From the NCBI GenBank assembly GCA_947631345.1, contig CANRKW010000018.1, positions 1-14,647 on the forward strand: a stretch of DNA of 14,647 nucleotides. The letters run 5' to 3'. Position 1 is the stretch's first letter; every line of letters starts with the position of its first letter. This document shows, in pieces, positions 1-8,183 of the stretch. The DNA comes from an uncultured Bacilli bacterium (lineage in GTDB: Bacteria; Bacillota_I; Bacilli_A; RF39; UBA660). The position numbers were made by a program, and so were the translations under genes. The notes below the pieces were generated by a model. The model was not told the origin of the DNA and made no database searches. It worked only from the letters and a program-made list of their open reading frames with translations.

Positions 1-75
1 ATTAGTATCACAATATTCCACTTTTTGTACACGCTTATTTTCCACTTTTTGTACAAAATTATATTGACATTAACA
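1..75. mobile_element. Probable terminus of an IS21-type insertion element (partial)
   Basis: Two direct copies of the 16-mer TTCCACTTTTTGTACA lie at 16-31 and 40-55, 24 bp apart. Multiple short direct repeats inside the terminus are typical of IS21-family elements, where they bind the IstA transposase. The third helicase repeat matches its sisters down to about position 75 and then loses all similarity, which is what an insertion junction would produce. On the minus strand a TGTTAATGTC or TGTCAATATA start at about 75 or 69 could be the terminal TG. No transposase is inside the window, so the family assignment is inferred from end structure alone. Confidence 0.5.
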
Positions 76-2174
76 AATACAAAATCGATACTCATTAATA
101 ATTGTTGGCGTTCCTTTGAAAATTTAGAAAAGTTTTGTCTTTGTTTTACGAGCCATTTTCCAAGTTTTACACCATTTTTATCATATGTGTAACCATCATT
201 TGTTTTAAAACTTTCACCGATTTCTAGATTTCCGTGATGCTCAAAATAAGATGCAGCTAAAGCATAATTTCTATTCCATTGATCATCATAAGGTGTTAAT
301 ACAAAACCGATACTCATTAATAATTGTTGGTGTTCTTCTGATAATTTAGAAAAGTTTTGTCTTTGGTTTATAAGCCACAGTCCAAGTTTTACACCTTTTT
401 CATCGTATGTATAACCATCGCTTGTTTTGAAGTTATAAGGAACCTCTAAATTCCCACGATACTCATAATAGACTTTCGCTAAGGCATAATTCCTTTTCCA
501 TTGTTCTTCATGAGGATTTAATATAAAACCAATGCTTATTAATAATTGTTGACGTTCTTCTGATAATTTAGAAAAGCACTGTCTTTGGTTTATAAGCCAA
601 TTTCCAAGATTTACTCCATTTTCATCATATGTATAACCATCGCTTGTTTTGAAACTTCTAAAAATATTTAAATTCCCGTGATGTTCATAATAAATTCTTG
701 CAAGTTCATAGCAACCCTCCCAAGTTTTAGTTAATCTTTCACTGACAAACTTTAATGTTTCAAATAAATCCATATTTTCTACTTCAATATCAAAAGATAC
801 ATCTCTTATTTTTATTATTCTTGGAATACCTAACCCTTTACTTTGTATTTCTTTAATTCTATCTTTTAAATTATTTTCTAATTCTTTAATAAATTCATAA
901 TTATTTACTAAATCAATTACTACTGGTGCGATGAGTTTTTCAATTATTTCTTCTTTAGGTGTACCTTCTTTTATTTTGATATCTCTTAATTTACACATTT
1001 CCATTAATTCTAAAATAGAATATTTTTCTAATTTTTCAAACATCTCTTTTGTGTTTCCTCGAACTGCTAATGTTCTTCCTAATTGTTCAAAAAATACTAT
1101 ATCAGATGTTGTCCCACGTCCCATAATAACCCCATCTACATTAGGTGCATGACTTCCTTCATTATATTGATTTATTGCAAACATTATTCTTAATTTATTA
1201 TCTGCTTTTTCGCCATCTAATGTTACATCATCATAAAAAGCCTCACGATTTAGTCTTCCTTCTTCGTTCATTTCACTTGTTGTAGTGTAAATTACCATTT
1301 CTTCTTCACTTACAATATCCTTAAGCCATTTAAGAGCTTGTCTTTTTATTGTTTCAATATCATTTACACCATTTTCTGAACAAGGTGGACAAAAGTATAT
1401 ATATTTTCCATTTGGTTTTATATTTCTTTTTAAAACATCAAAAATACTAGGAGCTTCGTGTATTCTTCTTTTAACATCTAATAAAATAGCCATATAGTCT
1501 TGGTATTCTTTTGATGAAACACCTAATTTTTTTACTCTTTCTTCTAATATTTTTTCTATACCCATTAAATTAGTATATGCAGTTCTATATATTGGTTTAG
1601 GTAAAACCCCATCTATCATCGCGTCACACAAATCATATCTACTTACAATTTTAGACGAAAATATTTCATCAGTTTCAGGATTAGCCATATCTCTTTCAAA
1701 AGCTGTACCCCTATCTCTTACAGTATAGGCAGTCATACCAAATATTTTCATTTTAGGATGTGTTTCTATTAAAGTGTTGATTCTTTGAGACCACACAGGA
1801 GCGCCCAAATGTTGAAATTCATCAAGAATTAGTAACTCACAATTAAGACTTGCTATTTCTTCTTTATTTAATGATACAAAACTTTGATATGTTCTAAATT
1901 CTAAATTTGGAAAATCTCTTTTATAATCTAAATTTGGATTACTTTCTACTATCTTTTTTATATGTTCTATAATAGCATTATTTGGTACTACATAAATTGT
2001 TTTTTTGGTTTTATTATCATATGCTAGTTGTAAAGCAACATATGTCTTACCAGTACCAGTCGCACTTACAATTCCAACTACATCTTCTCCAGAATTATAT
2101 GCGTCTCTTACTTTTCTATAATTATTAGCATTATGAGAATATAAGCCAATTTTTTGAAATTCATCATTAGTCAT
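1..2174 (-). CDS. Superfamily II DEAD/DEAH-type helicase with helicase-associated repeats, 3' end disrupted
   Basis: The frame is open from the ATG at 2174 to the window edge (about 724 codons, no stop), preceded by GAAGGTGG eight bases upstream. The N-terminal half is an ATP-dependent nucleic-acid helicase/translocase core: Walker A SATGTGKT near residues 37-44, motif II DEFQH near 120, GMTAY (motif III-like) near 147, and an arginine-finger motif VI, QLGRTLA, near 380. The C-terminal part holds three helicase-associated (HA, Pfam PF03457-type) repeats of 74 residues, each opening with a Trp and containing FKTSDGYTYDE and a WL-NQRQ-FSKLSEE core. The third repeat breaks at about position 75, and the last 25 or so codons seem to be read from an inserted element. 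Proteins of this build are common in mobile or phage-like islands. The exact substrate is unknown, and the gene may be non-functional. Confidence 0.8.
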   Translation of the reverse strand, partial: MTNDEFQKIGLYSHNANNYRKVRDAYNSGEDVVGIVSATGTGKTYVALQLAYDNKTKKTIYVVPNNAIIEHIKKIVESNPNLDYKRDFPNLEFRTYQSFVSLNKEEIASLNCELLILDEFQHLGAPVWSQRINTLIETHPKMKIFGMTAYTVRDRGTAFERDMANPETDEIFSSKIVSRYDLCDAMIDGVLPKPIYRTAYTNLMGIEKILEERVKKLGVSSKEYQDYMAILLDVKRRIHEAPSIFDVLKRNIKPNGKYIYFCPPCSENGVNDIETIKRQALKWLKDIVSEEEMVIYTTTSEMNEEGRLNREAFYDDVTLDGEKADNKLRIMFAINQYNEGSHAPNVDGVIMGRGTTSDIVFFEQLGRTLAVRGNTKEMFEKLEKYSILELMEMCKLRDIKIKEGTPKEEIIEKLIAPVVIDLVNNYEFIKELENNLKDRIKEIQSKGLGIPRIIKIRDVSFDIEVENMDLFETLKFVSERLTKTWEGCYELARIYYEHHGNLNIFRSFKTSDGYTYDENGVNLGNWLINQRQCFSKLSEERQQLLISIGFILNPHEEQWKRNYALAKVYYEYRGNLEVPYNFKTSDGYTYDEKGVKLGLWLINQRQNFSKLSEEHQQLLMSIGFVLTPYDDQWNRNYALAASYFEHHGNLEIGESFKTNDGYTYDKNGVKLGKWLVKQRQNFSKFSKERQQLLMSIDFVFVNVNIILYKKWKISVYKKWNIVIL
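75..722 (-). repeat. Three tandem 222-bp coding repeats (helicase-associated domains)
   Basis: Conserved Trp codons sit at 720-722, 498-500 and 276-278, giving an exact 222-bp (74-codon) period. The units share long stretches, for example the run encoding FSKLSEE-QQLL-SIGF. The third unit is cut short at about 75 by the probable insertion element. Confidence 0.85.
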
Positions 2175-2207
2175 TAATAACCACCTTCATATAATTTTTT
2201 GAAACAT

Positions 2208-2237
2208 ATTATACTACATTATTTTAATATATTGCAA
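2208..2237 (-). promoter_or_regulatory. Sigma-A-type promoter of the helicase gene
   Basis: On the minus strand, TTGCAA (2232-2237) is followed after 18 bp by a perfect TATAAT (2208-2213). Transcription would begin about 27 bases before the start codon, leaving room for the GAAGGTGG ribosome site. Confidence 0.65.
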
Positions 2238-2263
2238 TGATTTTTTGTATTTTAATTTATACA

Positions 2264-2295
2264 ATAAAAAAAACTCTATGTTTTCATAAAGTTTT
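2264..2295 (-). terminator. Intrinsic terminator after the PRPP synthetase gene
   Basis: On the minus strand an 11-bp stem (AAAACTTTATG with CATAGAGTTTT, one G-U pair) closes on an AAAA loop and runs into a T tract. It starts two bases after the TAG stop of the PRPP synthetase gene. Confidence 0.8.
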
Positions 2296-2297
2296 AA

Positions 2298-3428
2298 CTA
2301 ATTATTATTAAATTTACTTTCTAATAATTTAATTGGTTTAGATTTATCTGTAAGAATATCACTAATAGATAAGTCATTATGTATTGAGTAAATTATTTGG
2401 GCTATATCTTTAGAACAGTCACATACACGTAGCCACTCACTTTTTCTATATTCTTCATTTATATATGATAAGTTAGTAGTATATATACCTTTTAATTTTC
2501 CATTTTTGTAGTATTCTTCAAATTTATCTATGCCTTTTGTAAATAAGCAATATGTTACTATTATATATGTATTTTTAACCCCTCTTTTATTAAGTTCATC
2601 TATTACATCAAACATACTTCCACCACTAGAAATCATATCATCTACAACTATTGCAGTGTAGCCTTTTAAGTTTTGATTACCACAGTATTCATGGGCGACT
2701 ACTGGATATTTTCCATCTACTAAAGTGTTGTAATCTCTTTGTTTTATAAATGAACCTGCTTCTCTATGTATTCCATCTACATTAAAAGAGTTAAGATATA
2801 TATTTCTTCTTCCAGTTGCTCCATTATCTGGTGCTACAAATACAAGTTTTTTCAAGTCTTCTGTATTTAAGTCATTTATAAAATTCTCTAAAATAGTATT
2901 AGTACAAAAGAAATTATCAAATTCCATATTTCTTACCGCGTGTTCTACACCTTGATCGTGTGCATCAAATGTTATAAGTGTTTTAACACCATTTATTGTG
3001 TCAAGTTCGTGTAACATCATTCCACAAAGTAAGTTTTCTCTTGTATTTTTTCTATGTTGTCTTCCTGCATATAAAAGAGGCATTACTATTCTTACAGACA
3101 AAGCATGATTTGAACAAGCACCTATTCCATCTTTTAATTCTGTCATCAAATCATTTGGACTTGTATGATTAATAAAACCTCTCATTTTATATTCTATACT
3201 ATAATTACCTATATCAGTTAACATAAATAAGTCTTTTCCTCTTACAGTTTCATCTATTTCTACTTTTAAATGACCATCTTCAAAGAAATTCTCTTTAATA
3301 GGTATGATAAATGAATAATCATTAGATAAATTATACATTTTTAGTAAATGTTCATTAACTAATTCTCCCAATTCTTTAGCACTTTTAAATACCATAAGTT
3401 TTAAATTATCTTTTTTTACTTCTTTCAT
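2298..3428 (-). CDS. prs: Ribose-phosphate pyrophosphokinase (PRPP synthetase), divergent form
   Basis: Makes PRPP from ribose 5-phosphate and ATP, the entry point for purine, pyrimidine, NAD, His and Trp synthesis, in the cytoplasm. The PRPP-binding loop VVDDMISSGGS is at residues 261-271. The catalytic flexible loop (YAGRQHRKNTREN) is at about 120-132, FDAHD at 154-158 matches the family's D-H signature, and APDNGATGR at 199-207 matches the ribose-phosphate region. The N-terminal FEDGHLKVEI corresponds to the family's FSDGE segment. At 376 residues it is longer than the usual 310-320, with extra C-terminal helices, a form seen in some AT-rich Bacilli. I chose the ATG at 3428. A TTG six codons upstream (3446) overlaps the GGAGG at 3440-3444, which fits better as the ribosome site of the ATG (11 bases away). 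The gene is monocistronic, with terminators on both sides. Confidence 0.88.
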   Translation of the reverse strand: MKEVKKDNLKLMVFKSAKELGELVNEHLLKMYNLSNDYSFIIPIKENFFEDGHLKVEIDETVRGKDLFMLTDIGNYSIEYKMRGFINHTSPNDLMTELKDGIGACSNHALSVRIVMPLLYAGRQHRKNTRENLLCGMMLHELDTINGVKTLITFDAHDQGVEHAVRNMEFDNFFCTNTILENFINDLNTEDLKKLVFVAPDNGATGRRNIYLNSFNVDGIHREAGSFIKQRDYNTLVDGKYPVVAHEYCGNQNLKGYTAIVVDDMISSGGSMFDVIDELNKRGVKNTYIIVTYCLFTKGIDKFEEYYKNGKLKGIYTTNLSYINEEYRKSEWLRVCDCSKDIAQIIYSIHNDLSISDILTDKSKPIKLLESKFNNN

Positions 3429-3514
3429 ATAATATAAATCCTCCAACTACAAATTAATTTTACAATACTTTTAATGTAATATAAAAGACTTATTTGTTTA
3501 AAATGTTAATAAAA

Positions 3515-3542
3515 TGTAAAAAAGTGGCCTTATAACCACTTT
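3515..3542 (-). terminator. Intrinsic terminator ending the surface-protein operon
   Basis: On the minus strand AAAGTGG pairs with CCACTTT. Two G-U pairs extend the stem to an ATAA loop, and a TTTTTT run follows. The stem begins at the TAA stop of the 874-aa gene. Confidence 0.8.
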
Positions 3543-6166
3543 TAATTAGATTTGAATTTTATTATGTAATTTGTTAGTGTATTTCCACTTATAGTATAGC
3601 CTTCTTTTAAGTTAAGTGTAACACTTACTTCTAAACCAAATATTTCACTATTCTTTAAAGTTGCTACTTTACCTTCAGCTTTACCAATTGCTTTTGAAAA
3701 ACTAGGTATTAAAGACATACCGAAGTCTTCAAAATTTTCATCAGTTATATCACTAGCAGTTACTACAACTTCATCCATATTTTCAAAATTCAATTTAAGA
3801 TTTTCTACATATGGTAAGTTTAAAAGTCTTTGCATTGCAGTTAGAACACCAGAACCTTGTATAGTTGATAATACAGTTTTAGTTGGTGTAGCATATAAAG
3901 TTATTACATTTTCATCTACTGTTATATGATATTTAGAATTATCTTTATTATTATTTTCTATAATACTTAGTAATTCTTCACCAAAACTACTAAATAAATT
4001 TTTATCTATGATATATTGATTAGTTAAGATAACACTATATTCTTCTTTTACTTTTCTATCAGTAGTTCTTGCTATTTTCTCATCTAATTCAATTAATACA
4101 CTTAATTTTTCATAGCAGTAATCACTTAATTTTAATGAACCATAATTTTCATTTATTTTTTCTTTTAAGTTATTTAGTTTTTCTACACTATCAATAGTAT
4201 ATACTAAATCATTATAAGTAATTACTATATCTTTTACTTCTTCTTTATTTATTATATTATTTACATTATCTAATAAATATAATACATCTTTAAATAACAA
4301 TTCTGTATTTTGTAATTCTACTTCTACAACATCAGTTTCTTTATTAAATGATACATTATACATATCACTTTCTTGTATTAATCCATCTATATAATTATCG
4401 ATGTCTTCAACTATAATTACAAATCTTGCTTCTACTTCAATACCTTCTTTAGTAAATTTATTGTTAAGGCTGAAGTCATATAATTCTCCATCTTTATACC
4501 ATCCATCAAATGTGTATCCTTCTTTTACTGGATTATCTATCATATTTATTTCTGTGTTTTCTTCTCCAGTTAGTATTTTATATACTTGATTATTTACTTT
4601 AAATACTATTGTATTATCATTAACTTTATATTTTGCTTTTAAAGTTATGTTTTCTTTTATATTAGTATTTATATCAAATAATTCTTCTTCGTTATACCAA
4701 CCTAAGAAAGTATATCCTTCTTTTGTTTCTAATGATGGTATTTCTTCTTCTAATAATTTATCATTATATTCTTTAGTTATTTCTTTTATAGTATTTTCTC
4801 CATCTATAAATGTTATATTGAATTTCTTCTTTTCTGCTACTGCTGTTAAATTTAAGTCTTCTTTAACTATTAATGTAACACCATTTTCTAAAGAGTATGT
4901 ACTTCCATCTAAAAGAGTCCATTTTATAAAATCATAACCTTCTAATAATGTAGCAGTTAAATCAATTGATGTACCATAATAATATTCATTACTTTCTGGA
5001 ACTTCTTCTATTCCAGTTGTTTTGTTAAATTCTACATTATATTTATTTCTACTATAATATACTGAAACTACTGTACTTCCATCAGGTGAAACCAACCCAC
5101 CTTCTTCTTTATCGTAAGAGAAGCCTTCTATTTCTTCTTTAGGTATAACTACTTCTTCATTTGTAACACCAGTTATTGTAACTTCTTCATATGTTTTGTA
5201 TTCTCCATTTAAGTCCATTAGATATTTTCTTAATGTTACTAATGTATCTGTACTAGGAATTGCACTTGCAGTTAATTCTAAATTTTCAGCTGGCATATTA
5301 AATGTATATGTTTTATCTTTTACACCATTAGACCAACCATCAAATGTATAGCCAGTAAGTACTTTTGCATCTATTCTTACTTCTTCATTATAATAGAATT
5401 CTCCACTTCCAGTAAGTTCTTCTATAAATTCATTTGTATTGTTAAGTTTTAAAGTATATTTATTTCTTTCATAATAGTATCTTATTGCAGAAGAACCATC
5501 TTCATTTACTATTGTTTCTTTTGTAGCAGGAGTAGTAAATCCAACATAATTTTTAGGGCTTACACTTACATTAGCTCCAATTTGACCTTCATATGTGTCA
5601 GTTTCAGTTGGATAACTAGAATATGTACCACCAGTATTCATTAAGTAATGTTCAACTTTATATGAAGCAGTTGTATTCTTTTCCCATTTTGCTACTATTA
5701 CAGTGTTGTTTTTTATTAATGTATCAAATGAAAATTTTGCATTATTTACATACCATCCTACAAATGTGTAACCTACTCTTGTAGGATCTTCTCTTGTATT
5801 TACTTTTTCATTGTATTTAACTTCTTCTTTTACAGTTTCAGTACCTGTATCCCAAGTAACTGTATAAGTTTTAATTTCCCATTTAGCAGTTAATGTTATG
5901 TCTTCTTCTATTGGCTCATCAAAGTCAAATTTTTCTATACCATTATACCAACCTAAAAAAGTATAACCTTCTCTTTTTGGTTCTTTTGGTTCTTTTAATA
6001 ATTTACCTTCTTTTACATTTTCTTCTTTATATATTTTACCTTCTACTTTTAAAGTTACTTCGTATTTAGGCTTTTTAAAGAATACAAATAATAATATTAC
6101 AGCAATTATTATAACTAAAGTGACAATTGCAATAACTACTTTATTTCCTTTAGTATTATTCTCCAT
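3542..6166 (-). CDS. Membrane-anchored surface protein with InlB-type and MucBP-type repeats
   Basis: 874 residues. An N-terminal transmembrane segment (about 10-30), preceded by a short tail with K7 and K..., acts as an uncleaved anchor, so the rest should lie outside the cell. InlB B-repeat (Listeria-Bacteroides repeat) units with the GYTF-GWY core are at about 35-97, 100-162, 448-513 and 518-583. MucBP-like units (KVEHYLM..., TLRKYLM...) are at about 168-240 and 308-376, each followed by a related beta-repeat (240-303, 376-445). No LPXTG motif is seen. Residues 585-874 carry no repeat I recognise but resemble the modules of the 640-aa neighbour (for example the ending NYIIKFKSN against VSYSLLFSNN). 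The ribosome site GGAGGGGG lies nine bases before the ATG. It is the last gene of a three-gene operon. A role in adhesion or cell-surface structure is an inference from repeat type; no enzyme signature is visible. Confidence 0.8.
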   Translation of the reverse strand: MENNTKGNKVVIAIVTLVIIIAVILLFVFFKKPKYEVTLKVEGKIYKEENVKEGKLLKEPKEPKREGYTFLGWYNGIEKFDFDEPIEEDITLTAKWEIKTYTVTWDTGTETVKEEVKYNEKVNTREDPTRVGYTFVGWYVNNAKFSFDTLIKNNTVIVAKWEKNTTASYKVEHYLMNTGGTYSSYPTETDTYEGQIGANVSVSPKNYVGFTTPATKETIVNEDGSSAIRYYYERNKYTLKLNNTNEFIEELTGSGEFYYNEEVRIDAKVLTGYTFDGWSNGVKDKTYTFNMPAENLELTASAIPSTDTLVTLRKYLMDLNGEYKTYEEVTITGVTNEEVVIPKEEIEGFSYDKEEGGLVSPDGSTVVSVYYSRNKYNVEFNKTTGIEEVPESNEYYYGTSIDLTATLLEGYDFIKWTLLDGSTYSLENGVTLIVKEDLNLTAVAEKKKFNITFIDGENTIKEITKEYNDKLLEEEIPSLETKEGYTFLGWYNEEELFDINTNIKENITLKAKYKVNDNTIVFKVNNQVYKILTGEENTEINMIDNPVKEGYTFDGWYKDGELYDFSLNNKFTKEGIEVEARFVIIVEDIDNYIDGLIQESDMYNVSFNKETDVVEVELQNTELLFKDVLYLLDNVNNIINKEEVKDIVITYNDLVYTIDSVEKLNNLKEKINENYGSLKLSDYCYEKLSVLIELDEKIARTTDRKVKEEYSVILTNQYIIDKNLFSSFGEELLSIIENNNKDNSKYHITVDENVITLYATPTKTVLSTIQGSGVLTAMQRLLNLPYVENLKLNFENMDEVVVTASDITDENFEDFGMSLIPSFSKAIGKAEGKVATLKNSEIFGLEVSVTLNLKEGYTISGNTLTNYIIKFKSN

Positions 6167-6196
6167 ATTTTAATGCCCCCTCCTTATATTAAGGCA

Positions 6197-6222
6197 AAAC
6201 TCGCCTCCTAGGAAACGAGTTT
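6197..6222 (-). terminator. Intercistronic hairpin, possible weak terminator or RNA processing site
   Basis: On the minus strand AAACTCGTTTC pairs with GAGGCGAGTTT around a CTAG loop (11 bp, two G-U pairs). Only a four-T run follows, three of which are in the stem. It lies between the 640-aa and 874-aa genes, so it could lower expression of the downstream gene rather than end the operon. Confidence 0.5.
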
Positions 6223-6236
6223 ACTTTTTTTTATTT

Positions 6237-8159
6237 TTAATTATTACTAAATAATAATGAATAACTTACAGAGTATTCGCTACCTGACTCACCATAGTAT
6301 AGTAAGATTGATGCGTTTCTATTAATTATTTCTTGATAAGTCATAGTTGATAATTCATCTACATCTAATCTTCCAGTTACAGCAGCATTGTTTTTCATAC
6401 TAGCTATTATTCTAGCAGCCATTTTATATACATGATTTGCATCAGCATAATCATCTTTGTTAAATGTTAAATTTGTTCCATTTATTTGAAGTTCTATTTT
6501 ACTAGTTCCTTCAGTTAAAGTATTGAATATATTAAGTAAAGGTGAATCTTCTAAATTTTCTTCATCCATAAATTCAGCTATTACACCAGTAGTATCTGCT
6601 ACTACAAATTCAACTGTATTTGTATCTTCATCATATTTTACTTCACTTATTTCTTGAACAGTTATAGCATCATTTACTTCAGTTATTTTTTCAGTTATTT
6701 TAGCATCATTTTCTGCTTCTTTAACTTCTTTTAATGCATTACCTAAAAATTCTAATGTATATTCAATAGTTACTGGACCATCTGCATTATCATATCCATT
6801 AACATCATATGTAACAGTTATAGTTACAGTTGATCCTCCGTCATTACCAACAACATCAGCATATATTAATGAACTTGCATTAGTTTTATTTACACCATTA
6901 TTTTGAGCTAATTTTAATAATAAGTCTTTAGCTAGTGTAACTACATCAGTGAAATTTGTTACAGTGTAACTTTGTCCACCAATTGTATATTCAGCTTTAG
7001 TAGCTCCTTTAGTAACTTCTTTAAATACTTCTGTTATAGTATTTTTATCTATTCCACCTAATTCTAACATTTCTACTAGACTATTTTCTAGTCCACTATC
7101 GTTAACATTAAATGTTAATTTTTCATCTTCAAAAGTAACACTTTCTAAAGCATCATAACTTTCTAATGAAGATGATACAGATTCTTTATATGAATTTAAT
7201 ACTTCATCATTATTTTCTTTTGTTAAATTTGTTGCTTCTTCTTTAGTTAAATCAGTAACAAATTCTAATGTATATTCAACTACTTGAGTTAAACCTTCAG
7301 TTACATAAGTTACTCTAACTTTAGCACTGCTATTTTCTACATCTTTGTAAGTTAAACTACTAGCAGCAGTTTTATCTACACCATTTTCTCTAGCAATTGA
7401 TAATAATAATTCTCTTGCTAATGCTACTGGATCTGTTCCTTCTTCTACTTCTTTAGTAACTGCATCAGAGTAATCTCCTTTTACAGTATAAGTAAGAGTT
7501 GTAGCATCAGTAGAAAATGTACTAAATAATTCATCTATATCAGTAACTTCTAAAAAGTCTTTTAAACTTTCATTTAGTCCATCTTTATTAACAGTAAATG
7601 TTACTGTGTTTTTTTCTTCATCATAGGAAACAGTCTTTAATATTTGTTTTCCTTCACCATTTGTATAAGTAGGTAAAACACTACCTAATTCAGTTTCATA
7701 TTGATTAATACGTCCATCATTTAATGTATCAATATTTTCTACATTAATACTTTCTCCGTCTATTTTTGTTATAGTATAATTTTTACCATTTATTTGAGAA
7801 ATAGAAGTATCTAAATATTCTTTTTTCTCTAAAATAGTATCTGGATCTTCTCTTTTAACAGTTCTGTTACCCATAGGTCCACCTATATAGAATATTGGCA
7901 TTACTTCACCCATATGGCTTATACCATATTCAGTTTGAGCTTTTGCATAATACATAGGTTGTAATTTAACTTTATTATTATTAAGTTGGTATAAATGATT
8001 ACCTATGACTGTAAAAAGTTCACCATTACATACGCTTCCTTCAGCACATGTGTTTTGATAACCACCAAAGTTATCTAGATCAATTTCAGCTGCATTAACT
8101 TTTGATGCACCTAAAGATACAACACTAATTAATGCAATACCTAATAATATCTTTTTCAT
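6237..8159 (-). CDS. Secreted protein of unknown function, three internal modules
   Basis: 640 residues. A signal peptide (MKK, hydrophobic 5-18, likely cleavage after VNA at 23) predicts export. An N-terminal region (24-154) with two close cysteines (38, 44) precedes three repeats of about 150 residues at about 155-302, 315-473 and 482-639. Each module has a beta-hairpin (as in SYDEEKNTVTFTV), a helix with many acidic residues, a T-Y-T-V/G strand, a second helix (ALARELLLSIARENGV, TLAKDLLLKLAQNNGV, KMAARIIASMKNNAAV), a Y-D/E-V/I segment and a closing strand pair ending YTLEF or YSLLF. I do not recognise this fold family. There is no LPXTG or C-terminal anchor. The ATG follows AAAGGA. It lies 24 bp after the lipoprotein gene in the same operon and is probably part of the same surface assembly. 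Confidence 0.72.
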   Translation of the reverse strand: MKKILLGIALISVVSLGASKVNAAEIDLDNFGGYQNTCAEGSVCNGELFTVIGNHLYQLNNNKVKLQPMYYAKAQTEYGISHMGEVMPIFYIGGPMGNRTVKREDPDTILEKKEYLDTSISQINGKNYTITKIDGESINVENIDTLNDGRINQYETELGSVLPTYTNGEGKQILKTVSYDEEKNTVTFTVNKDGLNESLKDFLEVTDIDELFSTFSTDATTLTYTVKGDYSDAVTKEVEEGTDPVALARELLLSIARENGVDKTAASSLTYKDVENSSAKVRVTYVTEGLTQVVEYTLEFVTDLTKEEATNLTKENNDEVLNSYKESVSSSLESYDALESVTFEDEKLTFNVNDSGLENSLVEMLELGGIDKNTITEVFKEVTKGATKAEYTIGGQSYTVTNFTDVVTLAKDLLLKLAQNNGVNKTNASSLIYADVVGNDGGSTVTITVTYDVNGYDNADGPVTIEYTLEFLGNALKEVKEAENDAKITEKITEVNDAITVQEISEVKYDEDTNTVEFVVADTTGVIAEFMDEENLEDSPLLNIFNTLTEGTSKIELQINGTNLTFNKDDYADANHVYKMAARIIASMKNNAAVTGRLDVDELSTMTYQEIINRNASILLYYGESGSEYSVSYSLLFSNN

Positions 8160-8183
8160 TTTTAATAATTCCTTTCTAAATTT

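Noticed and set aside
931..1152. Plus-strand open frame of 73 codons
   Set aside because: It is antisense to the helicase core, has no ribosome site and encodes low-complexity Ser/Ile/Phe-rich sequence typical of reading a coding region backwards.
3429..3446. TTG start six codons upstream for the PRPP synthetase
   Set aside because: It overlaps the GGAGG that should serve as ribosome site of the ATG at 3428.
4401..4937. Two plus-strand open frames inside the 874-aa gene
   Set aside because: They mirror the repeat-rich coding sequence on the other strand and have no start signals or conserved features.
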